64,000 bases of DNA from Opitutales bacterium. GTDB lineage: Bacteria; Verrucomicrobiota; Verrucomicrobiia; Opitutales; JABSRG01. The notes below the pieces were generated by a model. The model saw nothing but the letters and a program-made list of their open reading frames with translations. It was not told where the DNA came from and did no database searches. Below are positions 26,867-34,569 of the stretch, in pieces. Positions within the stretch are counted from its first letter, which is position 1. Every line of letters starts with the position of its first letter. The stretch spans positions 124,001 through 188,000 of the forward strand of contig JANQKZ010000035.1 of assembly GCA_028280845.1 (NCBI GenBank), in the 5' to 3' direction. The translations under genes were made by a program, and so were the position numbers.

Positions 26867-27010
26867 ACATCAACCTCGTGCGGGTGCAGGCTGACATGCG
26901 TAAGGTTAAGCTTTAAATAGAGCCAGTCCCTTTACCTTGCTTTCATGAATAAATATCTTGTTTGTGTTCGTTTGATATGTCGATTCATCCCCTTCTTCAT
27001 TCCCCTTGCC
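26867..27010 (+). repeat. Duplicated promoter/signal-peptide segment, copy 1 (chimeric)
   Basis: This segment aligns with 28964-29105. Both contain a CGTGCGGGTGC core followed by GGCTGACATG, then an A/T-rich leader, an ATG and the first about 22 codons of a signal-peptide gene. Here the peptide is MNKYLVCVRLICRFIPFF (from 26945); the other copy gives MKKYSVCVYWIHWLILF. After about 27010 the similarity stops and the frame runs into the antisense strand of a broken lyase gene, ending at a TAA at 27107-27109. It is a rearranged, non-functional gene start. Confidence 0.7.
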
Positions 27011-27497
27011 AGATCGATGCGGTCCCCAAGCAAGTCGATCACCAGCGCAACGGCGACGGTGGAATGGGAAGCCCGCTGCACCGCAATCGATTCGCCATCG
27101 TCCATGTAAAAATCCCACCGCTCGAACTTCATGATCTCCCACACAGCGCGCTTAGCCATTTCCTCTGCCTTCGAGTCCTGGGTCATCAGGGCCATGAAGG
27201 CCAGCTCCTCTGCCAGGACACGCAGCGGGCGCAGTACCATCACCTGATCGTTGTAGCGGATTCCGTCCATCCACGCGGCCTTAGTGGCATAATCAAACTC
27301 GCCATGCGCCTGCCGCAGTTCCGCGAATTCGGGGTGATTCAGGTAGTTTTCCCGAATACGTTCCAGGTGGGCTGGATCGAAAAACAGCCCTGGTCCCATA
27401 GCAGGCTCTGCGGTACTTTGCCGCGCAGGGCGCGGGGCGTCAACAAGGTGGAAGAGGTGGAGGCCAGAATTAAGGATAGCCACAGACGCCGATTCAT
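27010..27497 (-). pseudogene. Broken heparinase/oligo-alginate-lyase-like gene
   Basis: A signal peptide beginning MNRRLWLSLILASTSSTL (start at 27497) is followed by 'KVPQSLLWD'. The mature sequence then continues in a different frame: 'GPGLFFDPAHLERIRENYL', 'YNDQVMVLRPLRVLAEELAF', 'MTQDSKAEEMAKRAVWEIMK', 'QRASHSTVAVALVIDLLGDRID'. This resembles the N-terminal alpha-toroid of heparinase II/III-like and alginate lyases. The frame shift lies around 27400-27415. Past about 27010 the sequence becomes the antisense of a duplicated signal-peptide segment, so only about 140 of the expected 600-700 residues remain. It is inactivated by at least a frameshift and a large 3' truncation. Confidence 0.7.
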
Positions 27498-27528
27498 GGC
27501 TCGAGCTTGGGCCAGCTCCTCCCATCAA

Positions 27529-27722
27529 CTCAATCCGGAACCGAGTTTACCGAAAGCTTCACCGGTCCTCCGCAAGCGGAGACCCTACAGTGGGATTAAG
27601 GTAAGGCCAGCGTTGGTCGCCGACCCTGGGGTCCTACCTCTTCCGTCTCCTCTTTTTCCTTTTCTTTATCTATTTCTTTTTCAAGTTCGATCCCGATTCG
27701 GATTTAGATCGGGGAGCGGGGA
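27529..27722. other. Polypurine/polypyrimidine tract and hairpin
   Basis: Forward-strand pyrimidine run of about 45 bases (about 27640-27685, C/T with few purines), then TCCCGAT and ATCGGGA arms about 10 bases apart (27694-27717). It lies just after the metallo-hydrolase gene on the reverse strand and may end its transcript. Confidence 0.35.
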
Positions 27723-28718
27723 TTAACCCCAGGACCAGGGGGCGGTGTAGTAACGGAAGGCGTCGCCGTCGCGGCCGATGTGGCCGATGCCGGGAAAGGA
27801 CCAGTGATAGCCGAGGCAGGGGATGTTCTGGTCGGCGGCTTTTTCGAAAATCTTACGCCGGGTCTTGGCCGTCTGGACGGGGTCGTTGTCAAAGCCAAAG
27901 GGCCAATCGGGTTCCACCGTCATGAGGATTTCGTGATTGGCGGCGTCGGCCAGGATGAGGAGACGCTCGCTCTCGGATTCCACTTTCAGGCCGATGTGAC
28001 CGGGGGTGTGACCATGGAGGTCGATGGTGTCGACTCCGGGGGTGAGGGAGGTCTCGGGATCGATTTTCGTGAGGCGATCGGCGACGCCGGTAAAGATGCC
28101 GTTGATGCCTTCGAGCATGCCGACCATAGGATTTTCTTCGGCTTTCATTTTGGCCAGTTCGTCCTTAGTCTTGCTCCAGAAGGCATGTTCCTCGCTAGCG
28201 ATCAGGACCTCGGCATTGGGATACATGGGAGCGCCGTCGGCGGTGGTCAGGCCAAAAAGGTGATCCGGGTGGGCATGGGTGATCACGATTTTGTCGATGT
28301 CCTTGGGCTGGTAGCCCGCCGCGGCCAGGCTCTTGGGCAGCCAGCCGGCGGTCTCGCCGGCGCGCACGCCATAGCCGGTGTCGATCAGGATGCGTTCCTT
28401 GCCGGTATCGATGAGGCTCAGGTTGAGTTGGGCATTGATGAATTCCGGATCCAGGTGGTGAGCGGTGAGCACAGCCTGCACAGCCTCGGCAGAGACGTCC
28501 GTCTTCCCGAAGGTTGGATGCGCCCGGAAGCGTAGATACCCATCGGTCAGCACCACGATTTCGAGCTTGCCCACGGGATAGCGATAAAAATACCCGCCCT
28601 GTAGGCCGGTGGCCGCAGGTGCTGCTTCGTCTTCATACGCCCCGGCATACAACCCACCTGATAGTCCACCCAGGAGCGAGGCCGCCCCCACCGATTTAAA
28701 AAGATCACGTCGATGCAT
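27723..28718 (-). CDS. Tat-exported MBL-fold metallo-hydrolase
   Basis: A 331-residue metallo-beta-lactamase-fold hydrolase. The N-terminus MHRRDLFKSVGAASLLGG is a Tat-type leader. Metal site motifs in order are 'ILIDTGYG', 'VITHAHPDHLFGL' (H-x-H-x-D-H), 'DTIDLHGHTPGHIGLKV' and 'LLILADAANHEI', ending in 'GYHWSFPGIGHIG'. This is the quorum-quenching-lactonase/AidC-like group of exported hydrolases. It likely opens a lactone or other ester in the periplasm; the substrate is unknown. The gene is followed by a purine-rich tract and hairpin. Confidence 0.88.
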   Translation of the reverse strand: MHRRDLFKSVGAASLLGGLSGGLYAGAYEDEAAPAATGLQGGYFYRYPVGKLEIVVLTDGYLRFRAHPTFGKTDVSAEAVQAVLTAHHLDPEFINAQLNLSLIDTGKERILIDTGYGVRAGETAGWLPKSLAAAGYQPKDIDKIVITHAHPDHLFGLTTADGAPMYPNAEVLIASEEHAFWSKTKDELAKMKAEENPMVGMLEGINGIFTGVADRLTKIDPETSLTPGVDTIDLHGHTPGHIGLKVESESERLLILADAANHEILMTVEPDWPFGFDNDPVQTAKTRRKIFEKAADQNIPCLGYHWSFPGIGHIGRDGDAFRYYTAPWSWG

Positions 28719-28963
28719 AACGCTACTATGTGTACCCGCTTTGCCCGGAGTGCAACTGCTGGCGGCGGTTCATGGGGTGGGCAGCTAAATCATGAGGTCC
28801 ATTGGTAACCGCATAGCGGAGGAACTTATTGAGCACTCCAAGAACTGATGATTTCCCAAGGGAGGTGCTTTGCCGCGGACGATCCCAAATTCATCCATGG
28901 CGGGGAGGATTTCTTTAAAGGGGTTCAAGGCGACTACCCTTGAGCGAGGTGTCGATTGGTCAG

Positions 28964-29105
28964 CTATCAACGTCGTGCGGGTGCGGGCTGACATGTGTGA
29001 GGTGGAGCTTAAAATGAAGTCACCCCTTTTGAGATGAACTCCATGAAAAAGTACTCTGTATGTGTTTATTGGATACACTGGTTAATCCTCTTCCTTATTC
29101 CCCTT
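28964..29105 (+). repeat. Duplicated promoter/signal-peptide segment, copy 2 (intact)
   Basis: Homologous to 26867-27010 and roughly three quarters identical. This copy drives an intact gene (29043-30410), so it is probably the original. The conserved block CGTGCGGGTGC...GGCTGACATG lies 60-80 bp before the start codon and probably includes the promoter. The preceding part, 28719-28963, has no supported gene. Confidence 0.65.
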
Positions 29106-30410
29106 TCCGGATTGGTTGCCCAGGGGCCCCTGGAGGTGCGTATTGTCGAAGCAGGTGATAGCTACGCGTTACATGTAAACGGAGCACCCTATTTTATCAA
29201 AGGTGCGGTCGGTCGGACACGGATGGCCGAGCTGAAAGCCCACGGCGCCAATTCTGTACGGCTCTGGAGCAATCACCAGGCCGGATTGGATGAAGCGCAT
29301 CGCCATGGTATGACGGCGCTGGTGAGTCTACCCATCAGAGCAGAGCGACGCGGGATGGACTACGATGATCCGATAGCCGTCGAGGCTCAGTTTCATGAAA
29401 TCATGGCCCTGGTGGAGTCCCTGAAGCAGCATCCGGCCCTGCTGATGTGGGCAGTAGGGAATGAGCTGGATTTCGTTCCGGGATCAGAGACCTATAAAAA
29501 ATCCATGTGGGATGCGGTGAATGATCTGGTCGAGGCCATTCAGGCGACAGACCCAAACCACCCGGTGATGACGGTCGTGGGCTCGGGACGCTTTCATAAG
29601 ATCCTGGATGTTCGGGAACGGGTTCCCGCCCTCGACCTCCTGGGGGTCAACACCTACGCCGATATGGAGGCGATACCGGCAAGGCTGTCCCAATACGGTT
29701 GGACCAAGCCTTTCGTTTTTACCGAGTGGGGCGTCAGTGGATATTGGCAAGTGCCCAAAACCGCCTGGGGGGCACCTTACGAAGAGAACACCTCGAAAAA
29801 GGCTGCAGCATACCGCCGGAAGTATGAAACCGTCGTCCTGGGTCATGCTCAGAACTGTCTGGGCGAATATGTGTTCTTATGGGGGTGGAAGCAGGAGACC
29901 ACGCATACCTGGTTCGGGCTGTTTGATGATCAGGGAAGAGAGACGGAAGGCGTGGATGTCATGCATGAGCTGTGGACCGGACACCCTCCGGAAAACCGCG
30001 CCCCTTCCATCGAGGATATTGTTCTGGAAGGGAAAGTTTACCTTGAAGATATCACCACGGAACCGGAAGCCCTCCTGGAGGCCTCCGTTCAGGGACGCGA
30101 TCCCGATGGTGACCCGCTGACATTCCATTGGGAAATCCGCCCGGAGGCGATTTATGCCGATTACGCCGGACAAGGTGAAAAGCAGCCTCCGGCTCTCCCA
30201 GGTTTAATCCAACAAACCCGGCCGCGTGCGGTAGCCGAAGGCGAGGCCGAGTCCCTCACCTTCAGGGCTCCTCACAAACCGGGAGCCTATCGCCTCTTTG
30301 TCTACATCTCTGACAACCACCACCATGTCGCGACAGCCAACAAACCTTTTCTGGTGACCGGGTCCGCAAGGGATAAGCATCAAGCGGTAACCGATTACGG
30401 AAAACTCTAG
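29043..30410 (+). CDS. Secreted GH2-like (clan A) glycosidase
   Basis: A 455-residue protein with a signal peptide (1-26). Residues 27-310 form a beta-glucuronidase/beta-mannosidase-like TIM barrel: 'VNGAPYFIKGAVGRTRMAELKAHGANSVRLW', 'HPALLMWAVGNELD' (acid/base Glu141) and 'KPFVFTEWGVSGYW' (nucleophile Glu228). The sandwich domains of full GH2 enzymes are missing. After the barrel, 'NRAPSIEDIVLEG...VQGRDPDGDPLTFHWEI...APHKPGAYRLFVYISD' is a PKD/Ig-like module of about 130 residues. It is probably an exo-acting glycosidase on a plant or algal glycan. The start at 29043 was chosen over the ATG at 29034, which would only add two residues. Confidence 0.85.
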   Translation: MKKYSVCVYWIHWLILFLIPLSGLVAQGPLEVRIVEAGDSYALHVNGAPYFIKGAVGRTRMAELKAHGANSVRLWSNHQAGLDEAHRHGMTALVSLPIRAERRGMDYDDPIAVEAQFHEIMALVESLKQHPALLMWAVGNELDFVPGSETYKKSMWDAVNDLVEAIQATDPNHPVMTVVGSGRFHKILDVRERVPALDLLGVNTYADMEAIPARLSQYGWTKPFVFTEWGVSGYWQVPKTAWGAPYEENTSKKAAAYRRKYETVVLGHAQNCLGEYVFLWGWKQETTHTWFGLFDDQGRETEGVDVMHELWTGHPPENRAPSIEDIVLEGKVYLEDITTEPEALLEASVQGRDPDGDPLTFHWEIRPEAIYADYAGQGEKQPPALPGLIQQTRPRAVAEGEAESLTFRAPHKPGAYRLFVYISDNHHHVATANKPFLVTGSARDKHQAVTDYGKL

Positions 30411-30454
30411 GCGAGGCATCAAATCAGGAGAATTGCAGACGACGCCCCACCGGT

Positions 30455-31543
30455 TCATGAACGAATCGGAGCAAACGCATCGCTTCGCAGTTCAAGCCAG
30501 TCGTGGAGCATTTGGATAGAGGCGGGTGGCTGATGCTGCTTCTCCGGGGCATTGGATTGCTGACTGCTTTTCGCGCGTTCACGGGATAACCACGTGCCTG
30601 GAGTTTCTCCGAATGCTTTCCGAAATGCCCGGGCGAAATGCGCGGGCTCCTTAAACCCACACCTTTCCGCCACAACGGCGAAGGTCGGTGCGTCGATTTC
30701 ACCTTTCGTCTCGCGTAACATGACGCGGCTGGCCAAGAGGCGCTCATATTGGACAAACGCCCGCACGCCACCCACATCCGCAAAGCAGCGGTAGACGGTC
30801 GAGCGGGAGCATTGAAAGGCCCGTTCGAGAGAGGTGACCCCCAAATCCTCGTCGCGCAAGTGAGAGCGGAGATAGTCCCTCATCAAACCGGCCACTGGGG
30901 GCAAGTCATCGCGCTCCACTTCCTCCTCGTTCTCGACTGGCGGCACCACAGCTGCAACTAAACCACGCACGGCAGATAAATACTGCTCCTGTGTTTCAGC
31001 GTCGGCCGTCCTGGCGGTTTCGGCTGCTTGCAACGCGGCAGCAAGGAGATGGCCCGTCGGTGATTGAACGGGCCATGCCCACCGGCCCGGTTGCCCACGC
31101 GCAAACAAATGGATCGGTAAGGTGTGTGCTGGGAGCCATAAGCTGCGACAGGACGTGGTGCCGGGCCGCACCCATTCACCATGGCGCGACCAATCCCGCA
31201 ATACGACGTCATGGGATTCCCCATCATAGGGTATCCCGGTGGTTTGTCCGTGTTCTACGCCAGTCGTGAGTTGTTCCAGGGCCAGCCAACGGGAATGGGT
31301 TCCGCCACGGCGTGTAAGGGGGGCAGAAAAACGCAGCGCGCCGTGCCCCAGGGAGAGGAAGACGGCAGATTGCATCCGGGTGGCCTCGAGTTTTGCCGTC
31401 CAATCCCCGTTCCCATCGATGGGGCTTATCGTGCCCCATGGTTTCCACCACGCCTTGAGCGTCGCGATGGCGTCTGCCCGATTTAGGGCCTCCCAATGCA
31501 TGTGGGGGGATTTTTTGTAGAGGCCTGGTGGCTCTTCAATCAT
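30455..31543 (-). CDS. AraC-family transcriptional regulator
   Basis: A 362-residue regulator. The C-terminal double helix-turn-helix (about 225-330) has 'LGVTSLERAFQCSRSTVYRCFADVGGVRAFVQYERLLASRVML' and 'FAVVAERCGFKEPAHFARAFRKAFGETPGTW', the AraC/XylS signature. The N-terminal about 210 residues match the cupin-like 'AraC-type ligand-binding' group seen with FeaR-like regulators ('EWVRPGTTSCRSLWLP' and 'GVEHGQTTGIPYDGES'). The ligand is unknown. A perfect 19-bp palindrome lies 59 bp upstream in the divergent region with the PEP-CTERM-like gene. Composition is more GC-rich and Arg-rich than neighbours, which may mean a transferred patch. Confidence 0.9.
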   Translation of the reverse strand: MIEEPPGLYKKSPHMHWEALNRADAIATLKAWWKPWGTISPIDGNGDWTAKLEATRMQSAVFLSLGHGALRFSAPLTRRGGTHSRWLALEQLTTGVEHGQTTGIPYDGESHDVVLRDWSRHGEWVRPGTTSCRSLWLPAHTLPIHLFARGQPGRWAWPVQSPTGHLLAAALQAAETARTADAETQEQYLSAVRGLVAAVVPPVENEEEVERDDLPPVAGLMRDYLRSHLRDEDLGVTSLERAFQCSRSTVYRCFADVGGVRAFVQYERLLASRVMLRETKGEIDAPTFAVVAERCGFKEPAHFARAFRKAFGETPGTWLSRERAKSSQQSNAPEKQHQPPASIQMLHDWLELRSDAFAPIRS

Positions 31544-31601
31544 ATTTTTACAAACTATCTCACGCCCTTAAAAAACCCTGAAAAGTTGTACTGAAATGAA
31601 A

Positions 31602-31620
31602 CAAATCTGAGCCAGATTTG
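31602..31620. promoter_or_regulatory. Perfect 19-bp palindrome in the AraC/PEP-CTERM divergent region
   Basis: CAAATCTG-AGC-CAGATTTG has perfect 8-bp arms around a 3-base centre. It lies 59 bp before the AraC start and 93 bp before the forward gene at 31713. The position fits an operator controlling one or both divergent genes. A second, wider pair TGACAATC (31635) and GATTGTCA (31706) brackets the promoter side of the forward gene. Confidence 0.5.
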
Positions 31621-31712
31621 GAACAGGGGGGCAATGACAATCCGGCACGCCTTCAATATAATCAGGTTTTTTACAAAATAGCGTTCGATTCTCACAAATC
31701 GTTCCGATTGTC

Positions 31713-32027
31713 ATGATAAATGTCTTGCTTCTCTGCCTTGCCGGGCTGTGCCTGGCACGGACGGCCCATGGCATGGGCCCCGTTTTTCAAACGGGGTTCG
31801 AAGCTTCTGGGTCCCCGGTGGGCGATCGCTTTGGGCAACCCCCTGTGGATCAGCCTGACTTCGGGATTCATGCGGTAGACTCCGCCCCCCGGAATGCAAT
31901 GGCCGCTACCACCGCTCCGGAGCCCGGATGCATGGCCTTTCTGCCAGGCGTCCGCATCGCCGGTCTTGTGGGCCTGCGCCACCGTTGTGGTCTGAGGCTT
32001 GGCCTGACAGGCGGGTGGGCGATTTGA
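31713..32027 (+). CDS. Short secreted protein with PEP-CTERM-like end (possibly internally deleted)
   Basis: A 104-residue frame that starts with a signal peptide (MINVLLLCLAGLCLARTAHG). It continues 'MGPVFQTGFEASGSPVGDRFG', typical of the start of secreted verrucomicrobial proteins. After only about 30 further residues it enters 'APEPGCMAFLPGVRIAGLVGLRHRCG', which looks like a PEP-CTERM sorting tail (Pro-Glu-Pro, hydrophobic span, Arg). Joining both ends with almost nothing between suggests an internal deletion of a larger surface protein, or a very small surface protein. The hydrophobic span is weak. Confidence 0.5.
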   Translation: MINVLLLCLAGLCLARTAHGMGPVFQTGFEASGSPVGDRFGQPPVDQPDFGIHAVDSAPRNAMAATTAPEPGCMAFLPGVRIAGLVGLRHRCGLRLGLTGGWAI

Positions 32028-32107
32028 ATCAGTTCATGAGCAAACCCTGATAATCGCTTACATCACGCACAGCCCCACCGACTGCAAATTTCTTCCTTTT
32101 TTGTCCT

Positions 32108-32824
32108 ATGCCACACACATTCACTTTATGGTTCACCGGATGCCTCCTGGTGCTGACCAGCTCCCTTGCGCAGGCGCAGCTCAACCTTTCGATAACGTTT
32201 AGCCCTACTTTTGTAAGCGGGGCAGATCCCCACGGCCTTGCCGCCTCGACCTGGACGATGTCCTTCGAAGTTCCGGATACATATGATGGTCGCATAACTC
32301 CCGGCGTATCGGCATCGCAAGGCACCCTTGAGGTGGCGGGTTCCAGTGGTGTGGATGGCACGTATAGCATTACCAGTAATGATACGGGTTTTCCCGCTTT
32401 CAGTTTCCAACCTTACTTCGCTGGCTTCGTCTTGTTTGGTCTCGCAAATACCGGACCGAATACCTTCTCATTTGCCGGGATCACAATCACCGATTTCGCT
32501 CCGCTCGGCTCGGAACCCAACCTGAGTTCCACGCCCGCAAACGATTCTGCGGTGAGACCAAGTGACTTTGATGGCGTGCGGGTCAGCACTGCGGTTTTGC
32601 GCGATAGTTTCCTGGCAAGCAGTAGTTCGGGAAACGGTCGCTTCAGCTTCAGCAACGTTCCGATCACCGCCACTGCCATCCCTGAGCCCGGGTTTGCCCC
32701 CCTGGCACTGGGGATTGTGATGGGGTTGATCATCGCGTGTCGCCGTCTGTTTCGCCCGGCGTCGAAATGCCTTCATCGGTCATCAGACAGAATGGGGGGT
32801 CAAGCCCGTGGCTCGCGTGGCTGA
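32108..32824 (+). CDS. PEP-CTERM sorting domain protein
   Basis: A 238-residue exported protein. The signal peptide covers about residues 1-23. The mature part is Ser/Thr/Gly-rich and beta-like ('TWTMSFEVPDTYDGRI', 'TFSFAGITITDFAPLG', 'GNGRFSFSNVPI'), and 'IPEPGFAPLALGIVMGLIIACRRLF' (about 191-215) is a PEP-CTERM signal recognised by an exosortase. The protein runs about 23 residues past the Arg cluster, longer than usual for such tails. No exosortase gene is in the window. It probably ends up on the cell surface or in the matrix. A hairpin element follows 44 bp after the stop. Confidence 0.85.
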   Translation: MPHTFTLWFTGCLLVLTSSLAQAQLNLSITFSPTFVSGADPHGLAASTWTMSFEVPDTYDGRITPGVSASQGTLEVAGSSGVDGTYSITSNDTGFPAFSFQPYFAGFVLFGLANTGPNTFSFAGITITDFAPLGSEPNLSSTPANDSAVRPSDFDGVRVSTAVLRDSFLASSSSGNGRFSFSNVPITATAIPEPGFAPLALGIVMGLIIACRRLFRPASKCLHRSSDRMGGQARGSRG

Positions 32825-32867
32825 TCCTGCTTTCACCCCTGCTCCGTTCCTTTTCATCCTGCCTTCT

Positions 32868-32943
32868 CCAACATTTTACTCCGTAGAGTAGACATAGCGC
32901 GAGAGTAAGCGAGAGAACCGACCGGTCCACGAGGGCCGGTCGG
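32868..32943 (+). ncRNA. Two-hairpin element, copy A
   Basis: The element begins CCAACATTTT. Hairpin 1 is TACTC-CGTA-GAGTA (32877-32890). A purine-rich linker containing AAGCGAGA follows, then hairpin 2 with CCGACCGG (32918-32925) and CCGGTCGG (32936-32943). It is followed by CCTTTTAGACTTCTTTT, so hairpin 2 may act as a terminator for the PEP-CTERM gene. The second copy at 33587 keeps both hairpins through compensatory base changes, which supports RNA structure. Strand is inferred from the gene before it. Confidence 0.5.
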
Positions 32944-33585
32944 CCTTTTAGACTTCTTTTCCGCACGAAGTTACCTCTCCTCGCGTCCCCGTTCTCTTGA
33001 TTTGAACGGGCGGATTCGAAACGATTCGGGCGTCGATGGAAAATCGTTCGGCAAAACGCGCTTATCATCGGGCCCGCCGTGGGGGACAATGCCCTCGTAT
33101 CGTCAGCAAAGTCGGCGAGATAGAGAGACTGTTGCACGACGGCTGTAAAGTCCCCACGCCCCTCCCATTGCCGTGACGAAGGCTATCAAGCCGGGCAAAT
33201 CGCATGGATGCCATGCCTTACGCCGGGAGAGGCTGTAGCCAATCGCGATAAATACTTCAGGGTTTTTGTCCGAATTGCGCAGCGTATTGCGCTTTGAATA
33301 TCAAGAGCACCAATTGGTTTCGCTCAACCAGATCAAAATTTCGCAATTTCCCGGCAATAACTCCACGACCTGCCCTTTAGGGTCTCTGGCTAAACTACCT
33401 CAACAGCACCTGCTACTTCCTTCACCATGAGATTACTGATGCGGTGCACCGCGTTAAGCGATCACCCGCATCAACCCTTCGACAGGTCCATCCCTTTATC
33501 GGGTTTTTAACGCCCTTGAAGTCTCCTCTCCCAGCTGATGAACCGCCTTAAAGAACCTTGAAGAGCTCGACTCCAGGATCCTTTC
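32944..33585. other. Non-coding stretch between the two hairpin elements
   Basis: About 640 bp with no supported gene. A reverse-strand frame crossing it (32730-33137) overlaps the PEP-CTERM gene and hairpin A and has no coding character. It may contain the remains of another surface protein gene, since each hairpin copy could mark a gene end, but no homology is recognisable. Confidence 0.4.
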
Positions 33586-33586
33586 C

Positions 33587-33655
33587 CCAACATTTTTTCT
33601 CTAGAGAATAGAGAGAGAATAAGCGAGACAACCGACCTGTCCGCGGGCAGGTCGG
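33587..33655 (+). ncRNA. Two-hairpin element, copy B
   Basis: It begins CCAACATTTT like copy A. Hairpin 1 is TTCTC-TA-GAGAA (33597-33608). The linker again holds AAGCGAGA, and hairpin 2 is CCGACCTG (33632-33639) with CAGGTCGG (33648-33655). Relative to copy A, one A-T pair is inverted in hairpin 1 and one G-C pair becomes T-A in hairpin 2. No T run follows copy B, so it is not simply a terminator. The gap to the response regulator stop (33860) is otherwise empty. Confidence 0.5.
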
Positions 33656-33859
33656 TCTCGCGGAGGAGGGAGCCGCTTCCACAAAGCGCTTTGATAGCGC
33701 AATGCCTTTATGGAAACAACAACTGGCGTGTTCCGATTTACCTATCGCCTGGCAGGTGATCCCGATGCTTATCAAGGTGGGGATGCCTTGCCCGGCTGAC
33801 CCGCTTGGCATTGGTTTGGGGTCGGTGCGTGAAATCACTTCCCGGCGACCGGATTGTAG

Positions 33860-34510
33860 TTATCGGATAAGGTAGCCCTGGCCATGCACGGTTGCGATCA
33901 GTTCCCTGCCCAGCTTTTTGCGCAGATGCGAAATATAGACGTGAATGAGATTGGTGGTCGCATCGCGGTGTTCATCGAGGAGGGATTCCAGCAAAACGGT
34001 CAGGGGCACCACCTGGCCTCGCCGCAGGACCAAGAGCCGTAAAATAGCGAATTGACGATGCGTGAGATGAACCTCTTTGTCGTCCCGGAAAACGCGGCGA
34101 GCCCCCAGATCGATTGCCACCGTCTGAATCTGGATCCGCGTCAAGGTTGCCTCCCGCCTTCTTCTCAGGATGGCCCGTAAGCGTGCGAGTAACTCCTCAC
34201 CTTCAAAGGGCTTGGTGAGATAATCATCCGCCCCACCATCGAGACCCCGGACGCGCGCGGAGAGCGCTTTACGTCCCGTGACGATCAAAACCGGGCCGCG
34301 GTAAGTCGCGCGGAGTTCCACTAGGGTCTCAAAGTCCTGGCGGTCCGGCAACCCGATATCGAGAATGATAGCGTCGTAATCGTGGATCTGGGCCTTAGCG
34401 ATGCCATCCTCGGCGTTTTTCGCGAGGTCGACGACATAGCTATCCCGGCGCAGCAGCAATTCCAATTGCTCCCGCATCCAACGATTGTCTTCGATGACCA
34501 GGACTTTCAT
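33860..34510 (-). CDS. Orphan OmpR/PhoB-type response regulator
   Basis: A 216-residue two-component response regulator. The receiver domain (1-115) has Asp8 in 'VIEDNRW', phospho-acceptor Asp51 in 'AIILDIGLPD', Thr78 in 'LIVTGRK' and Lys100 in 'DDYLTKPF'. The winged-helix DNA-binding domain (about 125-216) shows 'HLTHRQFAILRLLVLRRGQVV' and 'NLIHVYISHLRKKLGRELIATVHGQGYLIR', as in QseB/OmpR-like proteins. No histidine kinase gene is adjacent, so its partner is elsewhere or it is orphaned. Repeats directly upstream of its start suggest autoregulation. Confidence 0.94.
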   Translation of the reverse strand: MKVLVIEDNRWMREQLELLLRRDSYVVDLAKNAEDGIAKAQIHDYDAIILDIGLPDRQDFETLVELRATYRGPVLIVTGRKALSARVRGLDGGADDYLTKPFEGEELLARLRAILRRRREATLTRIQIQTVAIDLGARRVFRDDKEVHLTHRQFAILRLLVLRRGQVVPLTVLLESLLDEHRDATTNLIHVYISHLRKKLGRELIATVHGQGYLIR

Positions 34511-34535
34511 GTGGTGGCATTATACCAGACAAAGC

Positions 34536-34569
34536 TGAAGAAAGCCTGAAGAATTAAGGTTTTCTTCAG
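34536..34569 (-). promoter_or_regulatory. 11-bp-spaced repeats upstream of the response regulator
   Basis: CTGAAGAA occurs at 34536-34543 and 34547-34554 (period 11 bp), with an inverted TTCTTCAG at 34562-34569. OmpR-family regulators bind direct repeats with about this spacing. The sites lie 26-59 bp before the response regulator start. Confidence 0.5.

Noticed and set aside
28785-29078. 97-codon reverse frame overlapping the duplicated promoter segment
   Set aside because: Crosses the promoter and start of an intact forward gene; no family match recognised.
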